Of a stretch of DNA of 64,000 nt, positions 9,485 through 17,506 are shown piece by piece. The translations under genes were made by a program, and so were the position numbers. This DNA comes from RHLJ01 sp965247355 (GTDB taxonomy: Bacteria > Bacteroidota > Rhodothermia > Balneolales > Balneolaceae). The stretch is from the NCBI GenBank assembly GCA_965247355.1, contig OZ252011.1, positions 1,240,001 to 1,304,000 on the forward strand, in the 5' to 3' direction. The notes below the pieces were generated by a model that worked only from the letters and a program-made list of their open reading frames with translations, did not search any database and was not told the origin of the DNA. How positions within the stretch are numbered: position 1 is the stretch's first letter; the number at the start of each line of letters is the position of its first letter.

Positions 9485-10604
9485 CTATTCTTGTTGTTCT
9501 GTAGAAATCATCAACAAATAAGCCTTAATGAAATCGTCCAAATCGCCATCCATCACTGCACTTACATTTGAAGTTTCATGATTCGTGCGGTGGTCTTTAA
9601 CACGCTGATCATCAAACACATAACTTCGAATTTGAGAACCCCACTCATTTTTTCCTTTTGATCCTTCCAGTTTGGCCTTTTCAGCCTCCTGAATCTCTTT
9701 CTCTAACTCATAAATCCGGGATTTCAATAAAACCATCGCTTTTTCACGATTCTGTAATTGAGATCTCTCCTGTTGACATTCAGCAACTACCTTCTCTTCT
9801 GATCCATCCGAAAGAGTACCTGTCCAAATTAAACGAACACCGGTTTCCACCTTGTTTACATTCTGACCACCGGCTCCGCTGGAGTGGAATCTTTGAAGCT
9901 CGATATCACTGTCATTAAGGTTTAGTTCGATTGTATCATCAATAAGAGGAGAAACAAATACAGAACAAAATGATGTATGGCGACGAGCATTACTATCAAA
10001 TGGTGAAACACGAACCAATCGGTGAACCCCACTTTCCGCTTTCAGAAAACCGTATGCATTGGTTCCCTGTACTTCAATAGTAGCAGATTTCAATCCGGCT
10101 ACGTCTCCATCCTGATAATCAATCACCGAGACTTTAAATCCACTTCGTTCAGCCCAACGGGTGTACATCCGATACAGCATCTCACCCCAATCCTGGCTCT
10201 CCGTTCCTCCAGCCCCGGGATTAAAAGTAACCACAGCATCACGGTGATCATCGGTTCCCTTCAACATATTTCGGAGTTCGAGACTTTCCAGGCCCTTAAG
10301 CAGTTTTGTATATTCTGACTCAAGCTCGGATTCCACATCCTCTTCCATCTCCAGAAACTCTAAAAACACATTTATACTTTCCCGAAGTTCGTTGAGCTTA
10401 TCCCAAGCTTCTATAAGGCTTTTTTCATTATCCAGCTCTTTCATGGTGACCTGTGCCTTTGCCGGGTCATTCCAAAACTCCGGATCCTGGGTTTTCTCGG
10501 TTAGCTCAATAATGCGGACTTTTCTTTTATCGTAGTCAAAGGTACCCCCTGAGCGCGTCCAATCGCTCGTAGTTTTCCTGTAAATGATCTTTATTAATAG
10601 CCAT
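9485..10604 (-). CDS. prfB: Peptide chain release factor 2 with programmed +1 frameshift
   Basis: The gene is read as complement(join(9485..10537,10539..10604)), 372 residues. Zero frame starts at the ATG at 10604 and runs 22 codons to an in-frame TGA at 10538-10536. Slipping +1 at CTT-TGA continues as DYDKRKVRIIELTEKTQDPEFW into the main frame. The main frame has the RF2 recognition motif SPF (RVSPFDSNARRHTSF) and the catalytic GGQ (HSSGAGGQNVNKVETGVR). RF2 releases peptides at UGA and UAA, and the internal UGA makes its synthesis self-limiting. An ATG at 10444 could give a truncated 319-residue product but lacks the N-terminal domain start. coaE follows after four bases. Confidence 0.96.
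10535..10550 (-). other. prfB +1 ribosomal frameshift site
   Basis: On the minus strand AGGGGGTACCTTTGAC combines an internal Shine-Dalgarno-like AGGGGG (10550-10545), the slippery CTT (10541-10539) and the UGA stop with a following C (10538-10535), the poorest termination context. Apart from one base in the TAC codon this matches the well-known E. coli prfB signal. Confidence 0.95.
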
Positions 10605-10636
10605 TAACTAATTCTTCTTTTTTTGGATAGAGCTTA

Positions 10637-10688
10637 AAATAAAAAGAAAGTCACTCAGAGCGAAGTCTTCGCCCTAAATGACTTTCTT
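10637..10688 (-). terminator. Intrinsic terminator after the YqjD-like gene
   Basis: On the minus strand AAGAAAGTCA (10688-10679) pairs with TGACTTTCTT (10653-10644), with further pairing in the arm around GCGAAG-ACTT-CGC, followed by TTTTATTTT. It separates the YqjD-like gene from prfB, which must therefore have its own promoter in about 35 bases, or depend on read-through. Confidence 0.7.
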
Positions 10689-10714
10689 TCTTATAAATTT
10701 TCAGGAAATGCAGT

Positions 10715-10984
10715 TTATCTGATAGCTCTTCCTATCAACACACCTACAAAGAATCCTGCTGCAAGAGCAATTCCAACACCTTGCTCAGGGTTGGCACGTA
10801 CATACCGACGAGCGTTTCTGTACTCATGCTTAAGTTCTGTTTCTAACCAATCCCGCTCATCTTTCAGCTTATCGATAACGTCGTCGTATGTCTTTTCTAC
10901 TCTTTCCTGAAGTACTTCCGATGCTTCGGTCACAGTTTTCCCGATTTTCTTTTGCGCTTGTTCTATTTTTTCTGCTTTTGCCAT
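10715..10984 (-). CDS. YqjD/ElaB-like (DUF883) membrane-anchored protein
   Basis: The 89-residue product has a long amphipathic, probably coiled-coil N-terminal part (residues 1-60, rich in K, E and Q) and a C-terminal glycine-rich hydrophobic segment ANPEQGVGIALAAGFFVGVLIGRAIR. This is the arrangement of DUF883 proteins such as E. coli YqjD and ElaB, which are tail-anchored inner-membrane proteins reported to bind ribosomes in stationary phase. Here only the architecture supports the call, and a YtxH-type stress protein is an alternative. It is divergent from btaA with 97 bases between them. Confidence 0.7.
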   Translation of the reverse strand: MAKAEKIEQAQKKIGKTVTEASEVLQERVEKTYDDVIDKLKDERDWLETELKHEYRNARRYVRANPEQGVGIALAAGFFVGVLIGRAIR

Positions 10985-11081
10985 TGTTTTAATCCTTTAA
11001 AGTTTTGAGAAACAAAATTGAATCTAATTGTTTGTAAGTTAAAGGCTTTTAACCCTCATATAGTTTCAGTTTTTAATATTG

Positions 11082-12206
11082 ATGACCGGCTTTCTCTCTA
11101 AATTCTGGTTTAATTTTATACATTCGAACTTTCTGGTCTACAATATCTGCTGGGAGGATTCGGATGTTGACAGACAATTGTTGCAAATCAATGCTGACAC
11201 TTCTCTCCTTACCATCACCAGTGCCGGATGTAATGTACTAAATTACCTGCTAGATAACCCAAAATCTGTGCATAGTGTAGATATAAATCCCAAACAAACG
11301 GCACTTTTAGAGCTGAAGGTTGCATTCATCAAATACGGCGATTATGATCTGTTCTTTTCTTTCTTTGGGGATGGAAAAACAGAGCACTACAAACAAGGTT
11401 ATCAAAAAGTACAAGAGTACCTCTCTCCCACTTCACAGAATTTTTGGGATAAGCACATTCAATACTTTAGTCCGGTTGGTAAAGGTTTATTCTATCAGGG
11501 AGGCAGCGGGTTATTTGCCCGATTTCTAAACCGAGTTATTGATAAGAAAGGAATTCGAACTCTTGTTAAAGAAATTATTTACGAAGACTCTACAGATCGA
11601 AGAGAAGAACTTTTCGAGGGTATAAAAGAAAAGCTTTGGTCGGGTCCTGAGCAGAATTTCTGGAAAACGTCTTTTATTCTGAGTCTTGCTGGAATCCCTA
11701 AAAGTCAGCGTGAAGCTATTGGAGATATCAATGAGTTCATGAAAGAAGTTTTATATCATGTTTTTGTTGATCAGAAACCCATTAATAACTATTTCTGGAG
11801 GGTGTATTTAGAAGGTAATTTTACGAAAGAATGCTGCCCGGATTACCTTAAAGAAGAAAATTTCAAACTCCTGCAATCCAATATTGATAAGCTACATATT
11901 TCTACAGGAGGTATACACCGTTTTCTTGAGACATCGACCGAGAACTTTAGTCATGTTGTACTTCTGGATTATATGGATTGGTTGATCGGTAATGATGAGC
12001 AACAGTTGGAACGAGACTGGGAGAGAGTTTTAAATCAAACAGTAACAGGCTCAAAAATCTTTTTTAGAACAGCTCATCAAAATGCAGACTTTCTTCCTGA
12101 TTTTGTTACAGAGGTGATTAATCTCAGGGAAGTTGATCCAAGCTGGGTTTATCAAAATGATCGTGTTGGAACCTATACAGGTACCTGGCTTGGAGAAGTG
12201 ACATGA
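11082..12206 (+). CDS. btaA: BtaA-like S-adenosylmethionine:diacylglycerol 3-amino-3-carboxypropyltransferase
   Basis: The ATG at 11082 (374 residues) is preferred to the TTG one codon earlier. The protein matches the BtaA/DUF3419 family: VYNICWEDSDVDRQLL near the N-terminus, the SAM-binding segment ITSAGCNVLNYLL, VHSVDINPKQTALLELK, and a C-terminal VLLDYMDWL...FFRTAH region. BtaA transfers the aminocarboxypropyl group of SAM to diacylglycerol, making diacylglyceryl homoserine, the first step of betaine lipid (DGTS) synthesis at the inner membrane. The stop codon overlaps the start of the next methyltransferase gene (ATGA), as expected for a btaAB operon. I see no Pho box in the 97-base upstream gap. 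Confidence 0.85.
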   Translation: MTGFLSKFWFNFIHSNFLVYNICWEDSDVDRQLLQINADTSLLTITSAGCNVLNYLLDNPKSVHSVDINPKQTALLELKVAFIKYGDYDLFFSFFGDGKTEHYKQGYQKVQEYLSPTSQNFWDKHIQYFSPVGKGLFYQGGSGLFARFLNRVIDKKGIRTLVKEIIYEDSTDRREELFEGIKEKLWSGPEQNFWKTSFILSLAGIPKSQREAIGDINEFMKEVLYHVFVDQKPINNYFWRVYLEGNFTKECCPDYLKEENFKLLQSNIDKLHISTGGIHRFLETSTENFSHVVLLDYMDWLIGNDEQQLERDWERVLNQTVTGSKIFFRTAHQNADFLPDFVTEVINLREVDPSWVYQNDRVGTYTGTWLGEVT

Positions 12207-12802
12207 TTCCATCAGATATTGGCAGCTATTATAAACTTCATTCCAAATTTTATGATCTCACCCGTTGGGCTTTTTTATTCGGGAGGAATTCCATCAAAAA
12301 ATATCTTCCCGAGCTTCCAAGTGATGCAAGAATTCTGGATTTGGGATGTGGTACCGGAAAACACCTGGAACAGCTGCTCACAGAGTATCCTGAAGCAAGT
12401 ATAACCGGGCTTGATCAATCAAGTGATATGCTTACTCTCGTTAATAGTTCACTCTTAGATTCGATGGAAATAAGAAATGAGTATTACGATTCAAATACTT
12501 TTTCCAAAGATGATTTTGATCTGATTCTGTGCTCCTACTCGCTTACTATGATGGAAGATGTTGAGAATATTCTCATCGCAATCAATGAACATCTAAAAAA
12601 GAATGGGGTTCTTCTTGTTGTTGATTTCGATTCCACTCCGTTCAAATGGTTTTCAAAATGGATGAAAAAGAATCATGTTTCTTTTGAGCCTAACCTGTTT
12701 ATACTTTTGGATAGATACTTTGATGTGGAGTTTAAAACTCAATGGAAAGGATGGTTTGGGTTATATACGTATTCCCTTTTTCTTGGAATTAATAATAAAT
12801 AA
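12203..12802 (+). CDS. btaB: SAM-dependent methyltransferase, probable BtaB (DGTS N-methyltransferase)
   Basis: This 199-residue class I methyltransferase has motif I ILDLGCGTGKHLEQL near residue 45, the acidic second strand ITGLDQSSDML, and CSYSLTMMEDVENIL around motif IV. It overlaps btaA by four bases. BtaB methylates the amino group of diacylglyceryl homoserine three times to give diacylglyceryl-N,N,N-trimethylhomoserine. The assignment to BtaB rests on the operon and fitting size; the fold alone would only say methyltransferase. A REP-like element follows the stop codon almost immediately. Confidence 0.75.
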   Translation: MIPSDIGSYYKLHSKFYDLTRWAFLFGRNSIKKYLPELPSDARILDLGCGTGKHLEQLLTEYPEASITGLDQSSDMLTLVNSSLLDSMEIRNEYYDSNTFSKDDFDLILCSYSLTMMEDVENILIAINEHLKKNGVLLVVDFDSTPFKWFSKWMKKNHVSFEPNLFILLDRYFDVEFKTQWKGWFGLYTYSLFLGINNK

Positions 12803-12803
12803 A

Positions 12804-12876
12804 GTCACTGCGAATGAAGTGACCCAATCTCATACAGATTGCCGCGGTCGTGCTTCGCAGGCTAACTCGCAATGAC
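12804..12876. repeat. REP-like palindromic intergenic element
   Basis: The 73-base element is bounded by GTCACTGCGA (12804-12813) and TCGCAATGAC (12867-12876), which are inverted copies with one mismatch. Inside are a second inverted repeat CAATCT/AGATTG (12825-12830 and 12836-12841) and GTCACT/AGTGAC (12804-12809 and 12818-12823). The sequence type (GTCATTGCGAG...GAAGC...GGCAATCTG) resembles dispersed palindromic repeats known from many bacterial genomes. Copies elsewhere in this genome cannot be checked here. Confidence 0.65.
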
Positions 12877-12890
12877 CTACATTATTTATC

Positions 12891-13373
12891 ATGCATTATC
12901 TCAAAAAAATTATTTCAGGTGGCCAAACCGGTGTTGATCAAGCTGCGCTTCAGGCCGCCATTGACGCTGGTCTAAAACATGGTGGTTGGTGCCCTCCCGG
13001 AAGAATTTGTGAAAGTGGTGTTATTCCGGGACATTTTAATTTAAAAGAAACTCCACAGGAACGTGATGATTCAGCACCCGATATCCCCCGATCTCAAAGA
13101 ACCATCTGGAATGTACGAGATTCGGATGGTTCTTTATTTTTTTTAGCAAAAGAACAAAAAGATCAAGGCACTGAGTTGGCGTTAGCTAGTGCTAAAAAAT
13201 TTGAGAAGCCTTACCTGATTATTGATTATCTGGAAGATGGCACCTCAGTAAGAATCAAAGAGTGGATTATAAACAATCGAATTGAAATACTAAGCATAGG
13301 TGGTCCAAGCGAATTAAGTCAACCAGGTATCTATAATTTATCCTATGATATTATTTCAAAAATCATTAGATAG
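12891..13373 (+). CDS. Putative molybdenum carrier / YpsA-type Rossmann protein
   Basis: The 160-residue protein starts with KIISGGQTGVDQAALQAAID and GGWCPPGRICESGVIP, the signature of the family annotated as putative molybdenum carrier (PF12694), related to YpsA/LOG-like nucleotide-binding Rossmann folds. Later segments are RTIWNVRDSDGSLFF, GTELALASAKKFEKPYLII and ILSIGGPSELSQPGIY. A molybdenum carrier role comes from the family name and is not proved for this branch; nucleotide or NAD-derivative binding is as likely. It is monocistronic by appearance. Confidence 0.8.
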   Translation: MHYLKKIISGGQTGVDQAALQAAIDAGLKHGGWCPPGRICESGVIPGHFNLKETPQERDDSAPDIPRSQRTIWNVRDSDGSLFFLAKEQKDQGTELALASAKKFEKPYLIIDYLEDGTSVRIKEWIINNRIEILSIGGPSELSQPGIYNLSYDIISKIIR

Positions 13374-13430
13374 AAATTACTCTTAGGCATACCAGATAAC
13401 TGATTTTCTGCTTATCAAAAAAAAACATAC

Positions 13431-13462
13431 ATTCTTCTGTGTCTTTTTAACACAATAAGAAT
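13431..13462. promoter_or_regulatory. Inverted repeat upstream of the GH3 gene (possible operator)
   Basis: ATTCTT (13431-13436) and TGTG (13438-13441) are mirrored by CACA (13451-13454) and AAGAAT (13457-13462), forming an interrupted palindrome that ends 20 bases before the GH3 ATG. It could bind a regulator or form a leader hairpin. Function is not known. Confidence 0.3.
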
Positions 13463-13482
13463 ACTACCTAACCAACACTACT

Positions 13483-15666
13483 ATGAATCCGCGTTATTTT
13501 ACGTCGCTTATTATTCTACTAATTGTGGTTTTAGCATCCTGTACGACCAAACAATCCGAGAATGAATCCTGGAAGTTTGATTCTTCTCTCGAAACTGAAG
13601 TCGATGAAATTGTATCTAAACTTACTCTGGAAGAAAAAGGTAAACTCTTTTACGGTAATGGAAAATTCTGGTCTGCCGGAATTGAACGGCTTGGGATAAG
13701 TGAGGTACAATACGCAGACGGTCCTCTTGGAATCAGAGAAGAGCTGCAAAGACATTCATGGGCTCCGGCCGGATGGGATACAGATTCTGCTACTTTCTTC
13801 CCTGCAGGCGGAGGTTTATCAGCCACCTGGAATACAGATTTAGCCTACGAATATGGTGCTGCTATGGGAGCTGAAGCCCGTGCAAGAGATAAAGATTACC
13901 TGCTTGCCCCTGCCGTCAATATACAGAGAAGCCCTCTTGGAGGCAGAAACTATGAATACTTTTCAGAAGATCCTGTCCTTAATACCGCAATGGCTGTTCC
14001 AATGATTAAAGGAATTCAGGAACAGGATGTAGCTGCAACTATCAAACATTATGCTATAAATAATCAGGAAACCCGACGTGGCACTATTGACGTATTAGCG
14101 AGCGAAAGAGCCATTCGCGAAATATATCTTCCTGTCTACAAAGCTGCTGCTATTGAAGCTGATGTGTACTCAATGATGTGTTCGTACAACCGTTTCAGAG
14201 GACCTTATCTTTGTGAGAACGAGTATTTACTTCGTGATATACTAAAAGGAGAATGGGGCTTCCAGGGTACCGTTATGTCTGATTGGGGCGCGACTCACAG
14301 TACGGTAGAATCAGCTCTTTACGGCCTTGATATAAGTATGGGTGATGGTGGTGAAGGCACTTATCATGAAACCTATTTTGGAGACCCATTAGTTGAAGCT
14401 GTTGAAAATGGTGATGTTCCTGAAGCAGTAGTAGACGAAATGGCGGAGCGTGTTATAAGAGTACTACTTAATATTAAAAAGGATGACCCATCCAGAAAAA
14501 AAGGAGCTATAAATACTCAAGAGCATCATGATCTGGTATATGAAGTCGCTTCTGAATCCATCGTTCTGTTGAAAAACGATCAGAATAAGTTGCCCCTGAA
14601 CTCTTCTCAAATCAATAGTATTGCTGTTATTGGTGATAACGCAACTCAAACTCTTGCCAGCGGAGGTTTTGGTGCCGGGGTTAAAGCATTATATGAGATC
14701 ACTCCACTCGAAGGGTTAAAGAACCGATTACCTGATACAGAAATCAATTTTGCACAAGGCTACGAAGAAGAATATACCCGTCAGGGTTTTATTGGCATTC
14801 CTGATTATGAGGGTAATCCGGAATTGGTAGCAGAAGCTGTAGAATTAGCTTCAAATTCAGACATAGCTATTGTTTTCGTAGGTGGTAACCGACAGGTAGA
14901 ATCAGAAGCCGCAGACCGAACTACGATGGAGCTTCCATTTGGTCAGTCTGAATTGGTTACTGCCGTTAACAAAGCAAACCCTAATACCATTGTTGTATTC
15001 GTAGCAGGAACAGCCTTTGATATTCGTGAAATTGAAGATGCATCAAACACTATACTATGGTCATGGTTTAATGGATCAGAAGCTGGAAATGCGATCGCTG
15101 ATGTATTGCTTGGAACAGTAAATCCTTCCGGTAAACTTCCTTTTACCATGCCAGAAAAACTTGAGGACTCCCCTGCGCATGCTACCAACAGTTTCCCGGG
15201 AAATGAGACTGTAGTTTCCTATGAAGAAGACATTCTCGTAGGCTATCGTTGGTTTGATACAAAGGATGTGGAACCCATGTTCCCGTTTGGTTATGGCCTG
15301 TCTTATACCAGTTTCGATTATAGTTCTGCATCAGCAAGTAAAGCTTCTTACACAAACGGTGAAACTATCGAGCTAAGCGTTTCAGTAGAAAATACAGGTA
15401 GCAGATCCGGTAAAGAAATCATACAAGTATATATGCAAAAACCTGATTCTGAAGTAATGCGGGCTGAAAAAGATCTGAAAGGCTTTACAAAAATTGAGCT
15501 GGGTGCAGGTGAATCAAAGACTGCGACTGTATCAATTGATGTTGAGGATCTGGCTTATTTTGATGAAGAAACCATGAGTTGGGTAGTTGAACCCGGTGAG
15601 TACACATTCCTGATTGGGTCTTCTTCCAGAGATATCAGAAATACTGTTTCTGTTAATGTTGATTAG
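13483..15666 (+). CDS. Glycoside hydrolase family 3 beta-glucosidase (lipoprotein)
   Basis: The 727-residue protein has a lipoprotein signal with Cys at residue 20 (LIVVLASC). Domain order is the GH3 N-terminal TIM barrel (DGPLGIRE, NIQRSPLGGRNYEYFSEDP, KHYAINNQETRR), the nucleophile in VMSDWGATHS (Asp 267), the GH3 C-terminal domain (IVLLKNDQNKLPL, AVIGDNA, WFNGSEAGNAIADVL), and an FnIII-like tail (DLKGFTKIELGAGES). This is the full architecture of bacterial beta-glucosidases/xylosidases. It would cleave beta-linked oligosaccharides in the periplasm or at the cell surface. The exact substrate is not predictable here. Confidence 0.92.
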   Translation: MNPRYFTSLIILLIVVLASCTTKQSENESWKFDSSLETEVDEIVSKLTLEEKGKLFYGNGKFWSAGIERLGISEVQYADGPLGIREELQRHSWAPAGWDTDSATFFPAGGGLSATWNTDLAYEYGAAMGAEARARDKDYLLAPAVNIQRSPLGGRNYEYFSEDPVLNTAMAVPMIKGIQEQDVAATIKHYAINNQETRRGTIDVLASERAIREIYLPVYKAAAIEADVYSMMCSYNRFRGPYLCENEYLLRDILKGEWGFQGTVMSDWGATHSTVESALYGLDISMGDGGEGTYHETYFGDPLVEAVENGDVPEAVVDEMAERVIRVLLNIKKDDPSRKKGAINTQEHHDLVYEVASESIVLLKNDQNKLPLNSSQINSIAVIGDNATQTLASGGFGAGVKALYEITPLEGLKNRLPDTEINFAQGYEEEYTRQGFIGIPDYEGNPELVAEAVELASNSDIAIVFVGGNRQVESEAADRTTMELPFGQSELVTAVNKANPNTIVVFVAGTAFDIREIEDASNTILWSWFNGSEAGNAIADVLLGTVNPSGKLPFTMPEKLEDSPAHATNSFPGNETVVSYEEDILVGYRWFDTKDVEPMFPFGYGLSYTSFDYSSASASKASYTNGETIELSVSVENTGSRSGKEIIQVYMQKPDSEVMRAEKDLKGFTKIELGAGESKTATVSIDVEDLAYFDEETMSWVVEPGEYTFLIGSSSRDIRNTVSVNVD

Positions 15667-15685
15667 AAAACAAATTGACCATTGG

Positions 15686-15713
15686 CCAGCAAATATATTT
15701 ACTTATTTGCTGG
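15686..15713. terminator. Hairpin between convergent GH3 and ABC genes
   Basis: CCAGCAAATA (15686-15695) and TATTTGCTGG (15704-15713) form a 10-base stem in the 36-base gap and over the last codons of the ABC gene. There is no clear T run on either side, so it may act weakly, or in a factor-dependent way, as a shared terminator. Confidence 0.4.
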
Positions 15714-17496
15714 ACGGTACAGTCGTTTCAACCAACTGATCTTTATACTGCAGCTCATATAGCTTCTTATAAATGCCACCTTCCTGTAGGATAAGGTCTG
15801 CATGAGCGCCCTCTTCCCTAATCTCTCCTTTGTGCATTACGAGGATTTTATCGGCATGCTGGATTGTTGAAAGGCGGTGAGCAATTACAATAGAAGTTCT
15901 TCCTTCCATCATTTTGAGACTGGCTTCGTTGACTAATGCTTCTGTCTCAGAATCAATACTGGAAGTAGCCTCATCAAGAATTAAAATCTTGGGATCGAAT
16001 ACCATTGCCCGAACAAAACAAATAAGTTGACGCTGTCCCATGGAAAGCGAACTACCTTGCTTCTTGAGTTTGAAATCATAGGTTTTTGGGAGTTTTTCAA
16101 TAAAACGATGCGCTTCTACCTGATGAGCTGCTTCAATCACTTTTTCTCTACTTATTGATTTCTCACCAAGTGTGATATTGTCAATAATTGACCCTGTGAA
16201 CAAAGCATTATCCTGAAGTACCAAAGAAAAATAGCGACGAAGGTTTTCGAGAGATAAATCCCTGATATCAACTCCATCCATTCGAATGGTTCCTTTTTCA
16301 ATATCGTAAAATCTAAGAAGCAGGTTGATGATAGTAGTCTTACCGGCTCCGGTTGCTCCAACAATAGCTACAGATTCGCCTGCACTGGCTTTGAAGGACA
16401 CATTTTTAAGCACATAGTCTTCACCTTCATTGTACTTGAACCAAACATTCTCAAATTCTATTTCGCCTTTTGGATCTTTAATCGTCTTAGGAGAAATATT
16501 ATCTACAACTTCCGTTTCGGTATCAAGCACATTAAAAATACGTTCTGAAGAGGCCAGCGCAGATTGAAGGGTATTGAACTTTTCTGAGAGTCCACGAATT
16601 GGCATAAAGAACTGTCTGGAATACTGAATAAAAGCGAGTAATACTCCAAAGGAAACTCCTCCCATAAGAGCTCTACCACCTCCATACCACACAATCAAAG
16701 CCATAGCAAAGCTGGAAAAGACTTCGACAATAGGCCAGAATATGGAGAAATAGAAAATGGTTTCGATATGTGCTTCGCGGTGATCAGCATTGATATTTTT
16801 AAATTTATCGTGCTGCTTTTTCTCACGGTTGAAAAGCTGAACCACATCCATCCCATTAATATGCTCCTGTACAAATGAATTCAGATTAGAGATCTGATCC
16901 CGAACCTTCAAAAAAGAAACCCTCACTTTTTCTTTAAACCAAAAAGTGGCGTAAAACAGAATAGGCAGGATGGCGATCGTTACAAGACTCAACTCCCAGT
17001 TCATACTGAACATGAAATAGAGGATGAAAATAATCCGAAAGAGGTCTCCAATAATAGCTACCACTCCATCGGAAAGAAGATTACTCAATGCTTCTACATC
17101 ACTGGTAGTTCTGGTAATGAGTCGTCCGATTGGGTTCTTATCAAAAAACTGAACATTCAGAGATTGAATTTTTTCAAAGATGGTATTCCGAAGAGAATAC
17201 AAAGTGCCCTGACCAAACCAACGTGTGAGATAGGTATTAATCATTTGCAGGACAAACTCCCCCAGAAGTGCTCCAAACAGTAACATGATAATATAGGTGA
17301 GTCCCTCGTAGTCACCTTTGGCGATATAATCATCTACCGCCATTTGAGTTAGTTTTGGGCGAACAGTACCCAGAAAGGATGCACTGAGTGTAAGAACTAC
17401 AGCCAGTAGTACATACCAACGGTACGGTTTAACAAAAAAATAAAGCCGTCGAATCAGTCTTCTGTCAACGGCTTTTTTATCTTTCGATGTACTCAC
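15703..17496 (-). CDS. ABC exporter half-transporter, canonical Walker B (TM288/YheH-type)
   Basis: The 597-residue protein has an N-terminal transmembrane domain of six helices (residues about 25-320) and a C-terminal nucleotide-binding domain with Walker A GATGAGKTT, Q-loop LVLQDN, signature SLSMGQRQL, Walker B ILILDEATSSID with its catalytic Glu, and the switch His in IAHRLST. The non-consensus LSMGQ and intact Glu, beside a partner (18912-20705) with the opposite pattern, fit one half of a heterodimeric exporter such as TM287/288 or YheIH. It starts with GTG, ten bases after the RNase Z gene. The exported substrate (lipid or drug-like) cannot be told. Confidence 0.9.
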   Translation of the reverse strand: MSTSKDKKAVDRRLIRRLYFFVKPYRWYVLLAVVLTLSASFLGTVRPKLTQMAVDDYIAKGDYEGLTYIIMLLFGALLGEFVLQMINTYLTRWFGQGTLYSLRNTIFEKIQSLNVQFFDKNPIGRLITRTTSDVEALSNLLSDGVVAIIGDLFRIIFILYFMFSMNWELSLVTIAILPILFYATFWFKEKVRVSFLKVRDQISNLNSFVQEHINGMDVVQLFNREKKQHDKFKNINADHREAHIETIFYFSIFWPIVEVFSSFAMALIVWYGGGRALMGGVSFGVLLAFIQYSRQFFMPIRGLSEKFNTLQSALASSERIFNVLDTETEVVDNISPKTIKDPKGEIEFENVWFKYNEGEDYVLKNVSFKASAGESVAIVGATGAGKTTIINLLLRFYDIEKGTIRMDGVDIRDLSLENLRRYFSLVLQDNALFTGSIIDNITLGEKSISREKVIEAAHQVEAHRFIEKLPKTYDFKLKKQGSSLSMGQRQLICFVRAMVFDPKILILDEATSSIDSETEALVNEASLKMMEGRTSIVIAHRLSTIQHADKILVMHKGEIREEGAHADLILQEGGIYKKLYELQYKDQLVETTVPSSK

Positions 17497-17506
17497 ACAA
17501 ATCTAT

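Noticed and set aside
10444..10604. prfB as a truncated or broken gene
   Set aside because: The break is the programmed frameshift with all known signals and not a mutation.
10985..11081. Pho box upstream of btaA
   Set aside because: No pair of CTGTCAT-like repeats could be found in the 97-base gap.
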